A DNA stretch of 64,000 nucleotides from CAZCPB01 sp044223975 (GTDB taxonomy: Bacteria; Planctomycetota; Phycisphaerae; Phycisphaerales; UBA1924). Numbering within the stretch: the first letter of the stretch is position 1; each line of letters opens with the position of its first letter. The position numbers and the translations under genes are program-made. The stretch lies in the NCBI GenBank assembly GCA_044223975.1, contig JBGALI010000004.1, positions 227,556-291,555 of the forward strand, read 5' to 3'. Below are positions 1-8,312 of this stretch, in pieces. The notes under the pieces were generated by a model. That model was not told the DNA's origin. It searched no databases and saw only the letters and a program-made list of their open reading frames with translations.

Positions 1-202
1 ACTCCTCGCGGAGGAACGCGGGCGCCTCGGGCGAAAGGCCGTCGAGAGCCAGGAGCGTGATGGCGCGGTGGCCCGCCGCGTCCCACGCCAGCGTGGCGCC
101 GGCGAACAGGGACAGCGCCGCCGCGAACGAAACGAGCGACCTGGCGCGTCGGGCAGACCGAGAAGTCCTGGTGGCTGGATTGCTCGTGCGCACGTTCTTC
201 AC
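1..202 (-). CDS. Secreted hydrolase, N-terminal fragment (S1/P1 nuclease or zinc phospholipase C-like)
   Basis: Only the first 67 codons lie in the window; the gene continues past the left edge. The proposed GTG start (202-200) overlaps the TGA of gpsA in a GTGA arrangement, so it is probably translated by coupling. The N-terminus has an Arg-rich region, a hydrophobic stretch at residues 23-38 and a likely signal-peptidase site after Ala39. The mature protein would begin W40-D-x-x-G-H45-R. Secreted S1/P1 nucleases and related zinc phospholipases start with a similar W-G-x-x-G-H segment whose Trp and His bind zinc. The export signal is clear; the family assignment rests on this short motif only. 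Confidence 0.45.
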   Translation of the reverse strand, partial: MKNVRTSNPATRTSRSARRARSLVSFAAALSLFAGATLAWDAAGHRAITLLALDGLSPEAPAFLREE

Positions 203-1332
203 CCCACTCGCTCGGCCTTGGGTTCTCGGCTCATCAATCGCCCGATCGCCTCGATCGGGTCCACGCCTTCAAACAGAACGGCGTGCACCGCGCTCGTGAT
301 CGGCATCTCGACCCGGTACTTCTTCGCCAGGTCCATGACGCTGCGGCAGGTCGCGACGCCCTCGACCACGTGCGGGCTTTTGGCGATGTACTCGGCCAGC
401 GGCACGCCCTTCCCCAGCGCCTCGCCGCAGGAGCGGTTGCGCCCCTCGGGCGAGAAGCAGGTGGTCGCCAGGTCTCCGACGCCCGCGATGCCGAAGAAGG
501 TGTCGGGGCTGGCGCCCATGGCCAGTCCCAGCCGGGCGATCTCGGCCAGGCCGCGGGCTAGGAGCGCGCTCTTGGCGTTGTATCCGGCCTGCAGCCCGTC
601 CACGATCCCCGCGGCGATGGCGATGACGTTCTTCACGGCGCCGGCGAGTTCCACGCCCAGCAGGTCGGTGTTGGTGTAGATGCGCATCCAGCTGGTCGAA
701 AAGAGCGATTGGAGCTGGCGGGCGAGGGCCGCGTCATCGCTGGCGGCGATCATCGCGGCAGGGAGACAACGGGCAAGCTCGGGGGCGATGGTGGGCCCGG
801 ACAGGCACGCCAGCGAGCGGGCCGGGAGGTCCGGATCGTCGCGCCCGGCGGCGCGGAGCGCTTCGCCGATGATCTGCGTCGGTCGCAGCAGCGTCGTGTT
901 CTCGATCCCCTTGGCGACCGAGACCACCGGCACCCCCAGCGGAATGTTCGGGGCCAGACGAATCCACGTGTCACGGATGTACTGGACCGGTATCGCCGAA
1001 ACGATTAGCCGGACGCCCTCCAAGGCTTCTTCATCGCGCCACGAGACCTTGACCTCGTCGGGGAGTCGGAAGTTGTCAAGCCGCGAGGAGCGCCGAGTCT
1101 GCGCGAGTCTTCCGGCCTCTTCGGAGCTGTGACCCCACATGCGAACGCGCAGCGGCCTGCGGAGGGGGGGAGGGTCGCCGGGCACGCCGCCCGCATCCGG
1201 GGACGAAAGAATCCCGGCACACACCAGCCCCATCTGGCCCACACCCAGCACCGCGACCGTCGGTCGATCCCCGCCCGGGGATCGCTCGCGCGCCGGACGC
1301 GACGCCTGCGGGTTGTTGGATGACTTTGGCAT
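199..1332 (-). CDS. gpsA: NAD(P)-dependent glycerol-3-phosphate dehydrogenase
   Basis: Reduces dihydroxyacetone phosphate to sn-glycerol 3-phosphate in the cytoplasm, supplying the glycerol backbone of phospholipids. The dinucleotide fold starts at residue 26 with VLGVGQMG (GxGxxG at 30-35). Further family segments are the VSAIPVQ stretch, SVAKGIE and the catalytic GAVKNVIAIAAGI helix. From the ATG at 1332 the protein has 377 residues, about 40 more than usual, because of an unconserved N-terminal extension of some 24 residues. The open frame runs further upstream to 1560 but that part is Arg/Pro-rich and would overlap the divergent ATPase gene. The start is therefore uncertain and the identity is not. 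Confidence 0.9.
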   Translation of the reverse strand: MPKSSNNPQASRPARERSPGGDRPTVAVLGVGQMGLVCAGILSSPDAGGVPGDPPPLRRPLRVRMWGHSSEEAGRLAQTRRSSRLDNFRLPDEVKVSWRDEEALEGVRLIVSAIPVQYIRDTWIRLAPNIPLGVPVVSVAKGIENTTLLRPTQIIGEALRAAGRDDPDLPARSLACLSGPTIAPELARCLPAAMIAASDDAALARQLQSLFSTSWMRIYTNTDLLGVELAGAVKNVIAIAAGIVDGLQAGYNAKSALLARGLAEIARLGLAMGASPDTFFGIAGVGDLATTCFSPEGRNRSCGEALGKGVPLAEYIAKSPHVVEGVATCRSVMDLAKKYRVEMPITSAVHAVLFEGVDPIEAIGRLMSREPKAERVG

Positions 1333-1546
1333 GGAGATGCGAGCCGGAAATCCCCGAACCTGACCGTGACGTCTGTTTGGGTTTCGGAAGCGTCCGAGTG
1401 GTCGGTCGAACCGCGGGAACGAGCCGCGCGTATGGTAGTGGTTCAACGGGCTCGGTGCGGACGCCGTCGGTTCGCGCCCGTGATAGGCTTCCCCCCGCCC
1501 CGTTCGCGGGCGGCTTGCGCGGCTTGCCGCGCCTTGGAGTTCCCGG

Positions 1547-3661
1547 ATGACGACCCACACCCCCGGCCAGACCGGGTCTGCTCCCGCCCACGACCACGCG
1601 CACGACCACCACGGGCACTCGCACGCGCACCACGGCGGCGCGGCGATGGACCCCAGCGACCCGGCGTGCTGCTCGCACCACGAGATCGAGATCGACCGCT
1701 ACATCACGATCTATCTCCTGGGCGGCGTCCTGGTGCTGACCACCACCATCGCCAAGCTCTTCAACGTCGATCAGCACGTGGCCGACCTGCCCGCGATGCT
1801 CGGCGCCGTGCTGCTGGGCCTGCCCCTGTTCGGCGCGGCACTGAAGGAAATCACGGCGACCCGCCTGTCGAGTTCTTCCCTTGCGGCGCTGGCGATCCTC
1901 GCGGCGATCGCGATCGGCAACTACGAGGTTGCGGGGTGGCTGGCGTTCATCCTGGTGGTTTTCGGGCAGCTCGTGCGCCGGTCGGCCTCGGGTGCGCAGC
2001 GGGCCATCCAGGACCTGGTGCAACTGACTCCGGACATCGCCCGCATCGTCGACGGCGCGGGGGAGCGCGAGGTGGCGCTCTCTGAAATCACGGTCGGCCA
2101 GACGGTGCGCGTGCGCGCGGGCGAGAACTTCCCGGTCGACGGCCGCGTGCTCACGGGGCGGTCGACGATCAACCAGGCCTCCCTGACTGGCGAAGCCGCG
2201 CCCGTTGAAGTTCAGCCCGGCGACCCGGTGTACGCGGGAACTTCAAACCTGACGGGCGCGCTCGACCTGACGGTGACGCAGGTCGGCGGCGACACGACGA
2301 TCGGCAAGGTGACCCAGCTCATCCGCCAGGCCGAGCAGAGCCGCACGCCGCGCCAGCTCCTCATCGAGCAGGTCTCGGCGTTCTTTGTTCCGGTGATCCT
2401 GACCATCGCGGCGGTGGTGTGGTACCTGCTGAGCCAGTCCGAGAGCGAGGCGATGCGCAACAGCGCCGCTACCACGGCGGTCGCCGTGCTCGTCGTCGCC
2501 TGCCCCTCGGCCCTGCTGCTGGCCAGCCCCAGCGCCATGCTCGCCGCGTTTGCCGCGGCGGCGCGCCTGGGCATCCTCATCAAGCAGCCCAACTACCTTG
2601 AGGCCGCGGGCAACGTGAACGCCGTGGTCTTCGACAAGACCGGCACCATCACCACCGGCAAGTTCCAGGTGACGCGCCTGGCCCCCGCGACCGGCGTTGA
2701 CGGGGCCGACCTGCTCCGCGCCGCGGCCAACGGCGAGCAGCACTCCAACCACCCGCTCGCACAATCCATCGTCGCGACGGCGCGCACGGCCCGCATCGAT
2801 CCCGACGGGTCGAACGACTACCAGGAGATCCACGGCCGCGGCGTGCGCGCCAGGACCACCTTCGGCGAGATCTGCATCGGGCGCGCCACGTGGCTGGTCG
2901 AGCTCAACCCCGCGATCAAGCCCGAGGTCGATGCTGTCGAGGCCAAGATCGAGGGGATCACCGGCGTGCACGTGATGCGCGACGGCCATTACCTGGGCGC
3001 GGTGGGGCTCGAGGACACCATCCGCAACTCGACGCGCCCCGCGCTCGCGCGCCTGCGCGAGCTTGGCGTCCGTCGCATCGCGATCTTCACGGGCGACCGC
3101 CTGAGCGTCGCGACCCGCGTCGGGCAGGCCATCGGCGTCGACATGATCGAGGCCGAGTGCCTCCCCGAGGAGAAGCACGAGCAGATCAAGGGCATGGTGA
3201 CCGCCGGCTACCGCACGCTGATGGTCGGCGACGGCATCAACGACGGCCCCTCGCTCGCCGCGGCAGACGTGGGCGTGGCGATGGGCCTCTCGGGCACGGA
3301 CATCGCCGCCAACTCGGCGGGCGTCGCGCTGATGAACGACGACCTGTCGCGCGTGCCGTTCCTGATCGAGCTGGCGCGGCGGACGCGCACGATCATCGGG
3401 CAGAACATCGCCGCGTCGGTCGTGATCTCGGTGCTGGGCCTGGTGCTGGCCGGCACGGGAGTGCTCTCCAAGACCGGCGGCCTGGCCCTGCCCCTCGCGG
3501 CCCTGTACCACTTCTTCGGCGATGTGTTCGTCCTGGGCAACAGCTTCCGGTTGTTCCGCTTCGGCGAGAACTTTGCCGCGGCAGAGGTCGAAACCGAGGC
3601 CCCGGCCCTGCGCCGCCGCGCGGGCAGCGTCCGTGGCCTCGGCCAGCTCCAGCCGGCCTGA
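1547..3661 (+). CDS. P1B-type heavy-metal-translocating ATPase with CPS motif
   Basis: A 704-residue membrane pump that exports a transition metal at the cost of ATP. Visible motifs are TGEA in the actuator domain, the membrane metal motif C319-P320-S321, the phosphorylated Asp363 in DKTGTIT, the SNHPLA nucleotide-binding motif, FTGDR and GDGINDGPSL. The N-terminus has no HMA fold. Instead residues 10-47 are His-rich, with many HxH pairs and a CCSHH group. The usual Cu/Zn/Cd motif is CPC, so CPS is a variant and the substrate cannot be read from it; the His-rich tail would suit Zn, Ni or Co. The ATG at 1547 follows a GGAG seven bases upstream. The gene is divergent from gpsA. Confidence 0.9.
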   Translation: MTTHTPGQTGSAPAHDHAHDHHGHSHAHHGGAAMDPSDPACCSHHEIEIDRYITIYLLGGVLVLTTTIAKLFNVDQHVADLPAMLGAVLLGLPLFGAALKEITATRLSSSSLAALAILAAIAIGNYEVAGWLAFILVVFGQLVRRSASGAQRAIQDLVQLTPDIARIVDGAGEREVALSEITVGQTVRVRAGENFPVDGRVLTGRSTINQASLTGEAAPVEVQPGDPVYAGTSNLTGALDLTVTQVGGDTTIGKVTQLIRQAEQSRTPRQLLIEQVSAFFVPVILTIAAVVWYLLSQSESEAMRNSAATTAVAVLVVACPSALLLASPSAMLAAFAAAARLGILIKQPNYLEAAGNVNAVVFDKTGTITTGKFQVTRLAPATGVDGADLLRAAANGEQHSNHPLAQSIVATARTARIDPDGSNDYQEIHGRGVRARTTFGEICIGRATWLVELNPAIKPEVDAVEAKIEGITGVHVMRDGHYLGAVGLEDTIRNSTRPALARLRELGVRRIAIFTGDRLSVATRVGQAIGVDMIEAECLPEEKHEQIKGMVTAGYRTLMVGDGINDGPSLAAADVGVAMGLSGTDIAANSAGVALMNDDLSRVPFLIELARRTRTIIGQNIAASVVISVLGLVLAGTGVLSKTGGLALPLAALYHFFGDVFVLGNSFRLFRFGENFAAAEVETEAPALRRRAGSVRGLGQLQPA

Positions 3662-3689
3662 TGCCTTGTTTGCGGTCCGTCGACGCAAC

Positions 3690-3740
3690 CTAGTGGTGCA
3701 GGCGTCCGGACTGTCCTCTCCAAAGGCTTCGCGCGCGGCT
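3690..3740 (+). repeat. Intergenic repeat, copy 1
   Basis: Starts CTAGTGGTGCAGGCGTCC and resembles the segment at 4056-4104 over about 50 bases. The two copies lie on either side of the 72-residue membrane-protein gene. The second copy contains a CAGGCG/CGCCTG hairpin, which is degenerate here. It looks like a dispersed REP-like intergenic element. Confidence 0.6.
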
Positions 3741-3802
3741 CGGTCTTCCAATTTGCCAAACGCTCGATCGTTCAACGTGGTTGTTCTGTCGATGCACCTC
3801 CC

Positions 3803-4021
3803 ATGGACCTGTCGAACCCTTGGACCCTGTTCTCGGGCCTCGTGATCGGCTGCCTCGGCATGGTGCTGTTCATCTACGGCAAGAAGCAGGCGAGCCCGAA
3901 GTGCCTGATCACCGGCGCCGTGCTGTGCATCTTCCCGTACTTCGTCACGTCGCTGCTCCTGATGTGGGGCATCACGGGCGCGTGCTTGGGCGGGTTGTAC
4001 GTGAGCACGCGGGCGGAGTGA
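3803..4021 (+). CDS. Small two-helix membrane protein of unknown function
   Basis: A 72-residue protein starting MDLSNPWTLF. It has two hydrophobic segments (about residues 8-24 and 34-62) joined by a short basic turn, G-K-K-Q-A-S-P-K. The second segment contains a Pro-Tyr pair and could be one long helix or a re-entrant pair. Third-position GC is high and the frame has a clear start and stop. I do not recognise a named family. It sits alone between two copies of an intergenic repeat, which suggests a separate transcript. Confidence 0.65.
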   Translation: MDLSNPWTLFSGLVIGCLGMVLFIYGKKQASPKCLITGAVLCIFPYFVTSLLLMWGITGACLGGLYVSTRAE

Positions 4022-4055
4022 CCGTGCGACTTTCTGCTTCCTCCTTCTACTCAAT

Positions 4056-4104
4056 CTAGTGGGGCAGGCGTCCCGCCTGTCCACTACAGAGGCCTCGCGC
4101 GGCA
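4056..4104 (+). repeat. Intergenic repeat, copy 2
   Basis: Second copy of the element at 3690-3740, starting CTAGTGGGGCAGGCGTCC. It contains the inverted repeat CAGGCG-tcc-CGCCTG, so the transcript can form a hairpin. It ends about 22 bases before the rlmKL start. Confidence 0.6.
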
Positions 4105-4126
4105 GCAGCGATGAACTTCCGCGCCT

Positions 4127-6685
4127 TTGATACCCCCCGTGCCCGAACTCGACCTCATCGCCACCACCGCCTTTGGCCTCGAAGCCGTCGCCGCGCGCGA
4201 GATCGAATCCCTGGGCTACGAACCCAAGACCCTTTCAACCGGGCGCGTTCACTTCCGCGCCGACGAAATGGGCCTTGCCCGCGCCAACCTGCGCCTCCGC
4301 ACCGCCGACCGGGTGCTGCTCCGCGTCGGTCACTTCCCCGCGCCCGACTTTGATGCGCTCTTTGAGACCACCAAGGCCCTGCCGTGGGAGAACTGGCTGC
4401 CCAAGGACGCGACCTTCCCGGTGAACGGCCGGAGCGTGAAGAGCCAGCTCACGAGCGTGCCGGCGGTGCAGCGGGCGGTGAAGCGTGCGATCGTCGACCG
4501 GCTCATGATGGCGCACAAGACCCGCACGTTGCCAGAGATCGGCGCCCGGTACATCATCGAGATCGCCCTGCTCAACAACGAGGCGACGATCACGCTCGAC
4601 ACCTCGGGCGACGGCCTGCACAAGCGCGGCTACCGCGACCTCACGGGCGAGGCGGCGCTGAAGGAAACGCTCGCCGCGGGGCTCGTGCTGCTGAGCGTGT
4701 GGCGTCCGCACCGCGCCCTGATCGACCCGTTCTGCGGCACCGGGACCATCGCGATCGAGGCGGCCATGATCGGGCGCGACATCGCGCCCGGCTTGTACCG
4801 GCGATTCGATGCTGAAGCGTGGCGGTTCATCCCCGCCAAGGTGTGGAAGGACGCCCGCGAAGAGGCCCGTGCGATGGCGCGGCCGTCGCTGCCCGTCACG
4901 ATCCACGCCAGCGATGCGAGCGAAGAGGCGCTCTCGCTGGCCCGCCGCCACGCCGACCGCGCCGGCGTGGCCCGCGACATCCACTTTCAGAAGCGGGACT
5001 TTCTCAGCCTCGAAAGCAAGGCCGATTACGGCTGCATTATCGCCAACCCGCCCTACGGCAAGCGAATGGGCGTGGACGACTCGATCGAGCGTCTCTACCG
5101 CTCGTTCCCCGAAGTCCTGCGGCGCTTCCCGACGTGGTCGCACCACATCCTGACGGCGCGCCTCGACCTTGAGCAGCTCGTCGGCCAGCCCGCGACGCGC
5201 CGGCGGAAGCTCTTCAACGCGCAGATCGAGTGCACGTATTACACGTTCCTGGGGCCGCGCCCGCCTCGGGGTGGGAGCGACGGGGAAGGGACGCGAAGCG
5301 ACGAAGCGACGGAGCGACGGAGCGACGAAGTGGGGGGGTCGGAACCGAGCCGAACCTCCGAGCCGAGATTCGCAACGGCCCGCGCGGCTGAGCCGACGCA
5401 CACCGAAGAGGTCTCGGCCGCGCCCGAAGCGCGGGCCTTGTCACCCGCAGGGTCCACGACCGTGGCCAAGGGCGCGGCAAGCGCCGGCGAGCAAGGCGTC
5501 GGTGATCGCGGTCTGATGACGACCCGCTCCGAAGGGGCAGCCGAGCCGGACGAATCAACGAACCTCGATTCACCCCGACCCCCCGATCACACGAATACCG
5601 GCATCTCCCCGTCACCGCCTCACCGTCTCACCGTCTCACCTCCATCACCTCCATCACCCCCTCATCCCCTCCCCTCATCCCCTCATCACCTTCCCCCCTC
5701 AACGCCCGCCTTCGGCGGCCTCCGCCCGCGCGATATCCGCGAGCTCGACGACTTCGAGGCCCGCCTCGCCAAGCTTGCCCGCCACCTGCGCCGCTGGCCC
5801 GACCGCGGGATCACCTGCTACCGCCTGTACGAGCGCGACTGCCCGGACGTGCCCGTCGTGGTGGACCGTTACGAGGGCTGCGCCCACATCTTCGAGCACG
5901 AGCGCGAGCACTCGCGCACGCTCGCGCAGCACCTTGAGTGGCTGGACGAGATCGCCAAGCGAACGGCCCGAGTGCTCGACATCCCGCTCGACAACGTCCA
6001 CATCAAGAACCGGCCCAAGCAGCGCGGCCTCACCCAGCACGAAAAGCTCGGCGAGAGCGCCCGGACCATGACCGTCTCCGAGGGCGGGCTGAGGTTCGAG
6101 GTCAATCTCACCGACTACGCCGACACCGGCCTCTTCCTCGACCACCGCATCACCCGCGGCATGGTGCGCGAACTGGCCAAGGGGGCGCGGTTTCTCAACC
6201 TGTTCTGTTACACCGGCGCGTTCACCGTCTACGCCGCCGCGGGCGGCGCGGCCTCGAGTGTCAGCGTCGACCTTTCCAACACGTACCTCGAATGGGCCGA
6301 GCGCAACATGCGCCTCAACGGCCTCATGTCGCCGAAGCACCGGTTCGTGCGTTCCGATGTGCTCGAGTTCCTCCGCACGCACGCGCCCGGCGAGCACTAC
6401 GACCTCGCGGTCGTCGATCCGCCGACATTCTCCAACAGCAAGAGCACCGACGAGGACTGGGAGGTGCAGCGCAGTCACGCCGAGGCGCTCACGCTGCTCC
6501 TGCCGCTGATGGCCGCGGGGTCCACGATGTTCTTCTCAACCAACTTCCGTCGCTTCAAGCTCGACGAAGAGGAACTCGTCCGGGCCCGCGCCGGCATCTC
6601 GATCCAGGAGATCAGCCGCCGCACGGTCCCCGAGGACTTCCGCAACGAGCGGATCCACCGCTGCTGGAAGGTCCGGATCCCGTGA
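4127..6685 (+). CDS. rlmKL: Bifunctional 23S rRNA methyltransferase RlmK/RlmL
   Basis: Methylates two guanosines of 23S rRNA: the RlmL half makes m2G2445 and the RlmK half makes m7G2069 (E. coli numbering). The N-terminal half has a THUMP-type region, the SAM-binding segment DPFCGTGTIAIEAAM and the catalytic N307-P-P-Y-G. The C-terminal half has GLTQHEKLGES, the FLDHRITRGMVRELA segment, NLFCYTGAFTVYAA and VVDPPTFSNSK. The two halves are separated by about 150 residues (378-527) of low-complexity Ser/Pro/Glu/Arg sequence, which makes the protein 852 residues against about 700 in E. coli. The linker is encoded by short tandem repeats. Identity is firm. Confidence 0.93.
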   Translation: MIPPVPELDLIATTAFGLEAVAAREIESLGYEPKTLSTGRVHFRADEMGLARANLRLRTADRVLLRVGHFPAPDFDALFETTKALPWENWLPKDATFPVNGRSVKSQLTSVPAVQRAVKRAIVDRLMMAHKTRTLPEIGARYIIEIALLNNEATITLDTSGDGLHKRGYRDLTGEAALKETLAAGLVLLSVWRPHRALIDPFCGTGTIAIEAAMIGRDIAPGLYRRFDAEAWRFIPAKVWKDAREEARAMARPSLPVTIHASDASEEALSLARRHADRAGVARDIHFQKRDFLSLESKADYGCIIANPPYGKRMGVDDSIERLYRSFPEVLRRFPTWSHHILTARLDLEQLVGQPATRRRKLFNAQIECTYYTFLGPRPPRGGSDGEGTRSDEATERRSDEVGGSEPSRTSEPRFATARAAEPTHTEEVSAAPEARALSPAGSTTVAKGAASAGEQGVGDRGLMTTRSEGAAEPDESTNLDSPRPPDHTNTGISPSPPHRLTVSPPSPPSPPHPLPSSPHHLPPSTPAFGGLRPRDIRELDDFEARLAKLARHLRRWPDRGITCYRLYERDCPDVPVVVDRYEGCAHIFEHEREHSRTLAQHLEWLDEIAKRTARVLDIPLDNVHIKNRPKQRGLTQHEKLGESARTMTVSEGGLRFEVNLTDYADTGLFLDHRITRGMVRELAKGARFLNLFCYTGAFTVYAAAGGAASSVSVDLSNTYLEWAERNMRLNGLMSPKHRFVRSDVLEFLRTHAPGEHYDLAVVDPPTFSNSKSTDEDWEVQRSHAEALTLLLPLMAAGSTMFFSTNFRRFKLDEEELVRARAGISIQEISRRTVPEDFRNERIHRCWKVRIP
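5275..5705 (+). repeat. Low-complexity tandem-repeat DNA inside rlmKL
   Basis: This in-frame stretch encodes the RlmK-RlmL linker. At 5293-5330 it has a run of GCGACGRA units, and at 5607-5700 runs of TCACC and CATCACC units. Short-unit repeats like these expand and contract by slippage. The flanking catalytic domains are intact and in frame. Confidence 0.7.
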
Positions 6686-6767
6686 CGTCGTGAGCGCCTC
6701 GGGAATCCTCGGGCGGGAGGCTCTGGCCCGCTGCCGCCGCCAGCCGCGGCCGCTAACATGCGGCACC

Positions 6768-7421
6768 ATGAGCAACTCCCGATACTCACTCCTGCTTTCG
6801 CTCCCCATCATCCTGTGCGCGTGCGAGCAATCGCCGGCCCCGGCGCCGACCAAGTCGACCCCTGCGCCCGCGGCCACACCCGCGGCCACTCCCGCGACCA
6901 AGACTCCGGCGAGCACCCCGGCGCCCGCTCCCGCGGCTCCGGCCGCCGCGCTGGGCGCGGCTGATCCCGGGACCGTGTCGGTCGGCGGCGTGGCCATGAC
7001 GGTCCCGAAGGGGTGGAAGCAGGTTCCGCCCGCAAACCAGATGCGGCTCGCCGAGATCCAGGTTCCCGACGAGTCGGGCGACGTCATGAAGGTCTGCACG
7101 GTCGCCATTTCGACCGCCGGCGGCGACATCCCCTCCAACGTCGCCCGCTGGGCAGGTCAGATGAAGGACGCGTCGGGCCAGACTCCGAAGGCCGACATCG
7201 CGACCAAGACGGTCGGCGGATTGAATGTGAGCTTGGTCGAGATCAGCGGAACCTACTCGGGCATGGGAGAAGCCGCTCCGCGTCCGGATTGGACGCTCAG
7301 GGGCGCGATCGTGGAAACCCCGTCGGGCCTGCTCTTCGTGAAGATGACCGGTCCCGCGTCGACCATGAAGGCCTCTGCCGCGGGATGGGGGAACCTCGTC
7401 GACAGCATCCGCAAGCCCTGA
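6768..7421 (+). CDS. Lipoprotein with Pro/Ala/Thr-rich tether
   Basis: A 217-residue predicted lipoprotein. The ATG at 6768 gives a short basic N-terminus, a hydrophobic core and a lipobox ending LCAC, so the mature N-terminus would be the second Cys. About 50 residues of Pro/Ala/Thr-rich low complexity follow and would act as a spacer from the membrane. A compact domain follows, beginning VSVGGVAMTVPKGWKQVPP and ending near GNLVDSIRKP. The VPxGW segment resembles small envelope proteins of unknown function. I do not assign a function. Confidence 0.75.
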   Translation: MSNSRYSLLLSLPIILCACEQSPAPAPTKSTPAPAATPAATPATKTPASTPAPAPAAPAAALGAADPGTVSVGGVAMTVPKGWKQVPPANQMRLAEIQVPDESGDVMKVCTVAISTAGGDIPSNVARWAGQMKDASGQTPKADIATKTVGGLNVSLVEISGTYSGMGEAAPRPDWTLRGAIVETPSGLLFVKMTGPASTMKASAAGWGNLVDSIRKP

Positions 7422-7461
7422 GTCTCCATCCGTCGCCCAATTCATTCAGCCAGCGGCGTCA

Positions 7462-7481
7462 TTGCACGTTCAGGAGTGCAA
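7462..7481. promoter_or_regulatory. Inverted repeat TTGCAC-N8-GTGCAA
   Basis: A perfect 6-base inverted repeat with an 8-base spacer, in the AT-richer gap between the lipoprotein and the membrane-protein gene. It has no T tract, so it looks more like an operator than a terminator. No regulator can be named. Confidence 0.35.
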
Positions 7482-7614
7482 CGATGCCGCGATTGTTTGT
7501 ATTTTATTTGGGTACTAGGACATTCACGGGCCTCCGCGGCATGACCGATAATGTAAAGACTGCGATCTCGTCTGGGTTAAACACACCAACCCGCGGTTTC
7601 TTAGAAGGACTCCA

Positions 7615-7642
7615 TTGTTTCCAGCCGTTTTTCTTCTACAAT
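7615..7642 (+). promoter_or_regulatory. Possible sigma-70-type promoter
   Basis: TTGTTT, 16 bases, then TACAAT, in one of the few AT-rich stretches of the window. The -10 overlaps the first possible ATG (7641) of the next gene. If this promoter is used, translation must start at the in-frame ATG at 7653 or later, on a nearly leaderless message. Confidence 0.35.
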
Positions 7643-8183
7643 GATGACGTCAATGTCCTCTATTGCTCGCCAACCTCGCCGAATCCCGGACGGCCTTATC
7701 GGGTCGATCTCGTGGGGATTGCTCGCGGCGGTCCACGCGGCGCCCTTGTGGAAGACGTCCGCGACGTTGGTAATTGAGGGCCCGACACCGGCCCGCGTCG
7801 GGGCGTGGGTGGCCGTGACCCTGTCGTTCCTGCTGTTTGCGCTCCAGGCCGCCGGCTTCAACCTGCTGCGGGTGCGCCTCCGCCGCGCGACCTTGGCGGT
7901 CGTGGCGGTGTGCTTTGCGATCGTCCACGGCGACACGACCATCAGCGCGGTGAAGTCCGACCCCGGCGCGGCACTGACGATCGCGGTGGCCGCCGAGTCT
8001 GCCGTGATCGTGGCGCCGCGTGTCCGGCGCGCGTTCCCCGAGTTCCTGGCTCGCCTGCGCGACGCGGGCGAGTGCCGACTCCCGCCGCACGAGCGGCTGG
8101 GCTACCTGCCCTGCGCGGGCGCGCTGCGTGCGCGTTCGATCGATGGAATCGGGCGTGCGACCGCCCGAGGCCCGCCGGCCTGA
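7641..8183 (+). CDS. Membrane protein of unknown function ahead of the haem operon
   Basis: A protein of up to 180 residues with hydrophobic segments at about residues 18-36, 54-74 and 84-98, and a basic C-terminal part. In-frame ATGs lie at 7641, 7644 and 7653; because of the -10-like sequence at 7637-7642 the last may be the true start. It ends 130 bases before hemA on the same strand, so it may be co-transcribed with the haem genes. No family is recognised. Confidence 0.55.
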   Translation: MMTSMSSIARQPRRIPDGLIGSISWGLLAAVHAAPLWKTSATLVIEGPTPARVGAWVAVTLSFLLFALQAAGFNLLRVRLRRATLAVVAVCFAIVHGDTTISAVKSDPGAALTIAVAAESAVIVAPRVRRAFPEFLARLRDAGECRLPPHERLGYLPCAGALRARSIDGIGRATARGPPA

Positions 8184-8312
8184 CCCCAGCGCCCTCCTTC
8201 CGGCCCGGCCGCGGCGCGATCCGCGCGACGTGCGGCTCGGCATAGAGAGGACGGAGCGCCAGGCGTGTCGTTCAGGCGTGAACCATCACATCCTCTGGCA
8301 GGGGATCAAAAC

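Noticed and set aside
8221..8312. A sigma-54 promoter before hemA (TGGCAGGGGATC)
   Set aside because: The -12 GC element is absent at the required spacing; the AGGGGAT is better read as the ribosome site.
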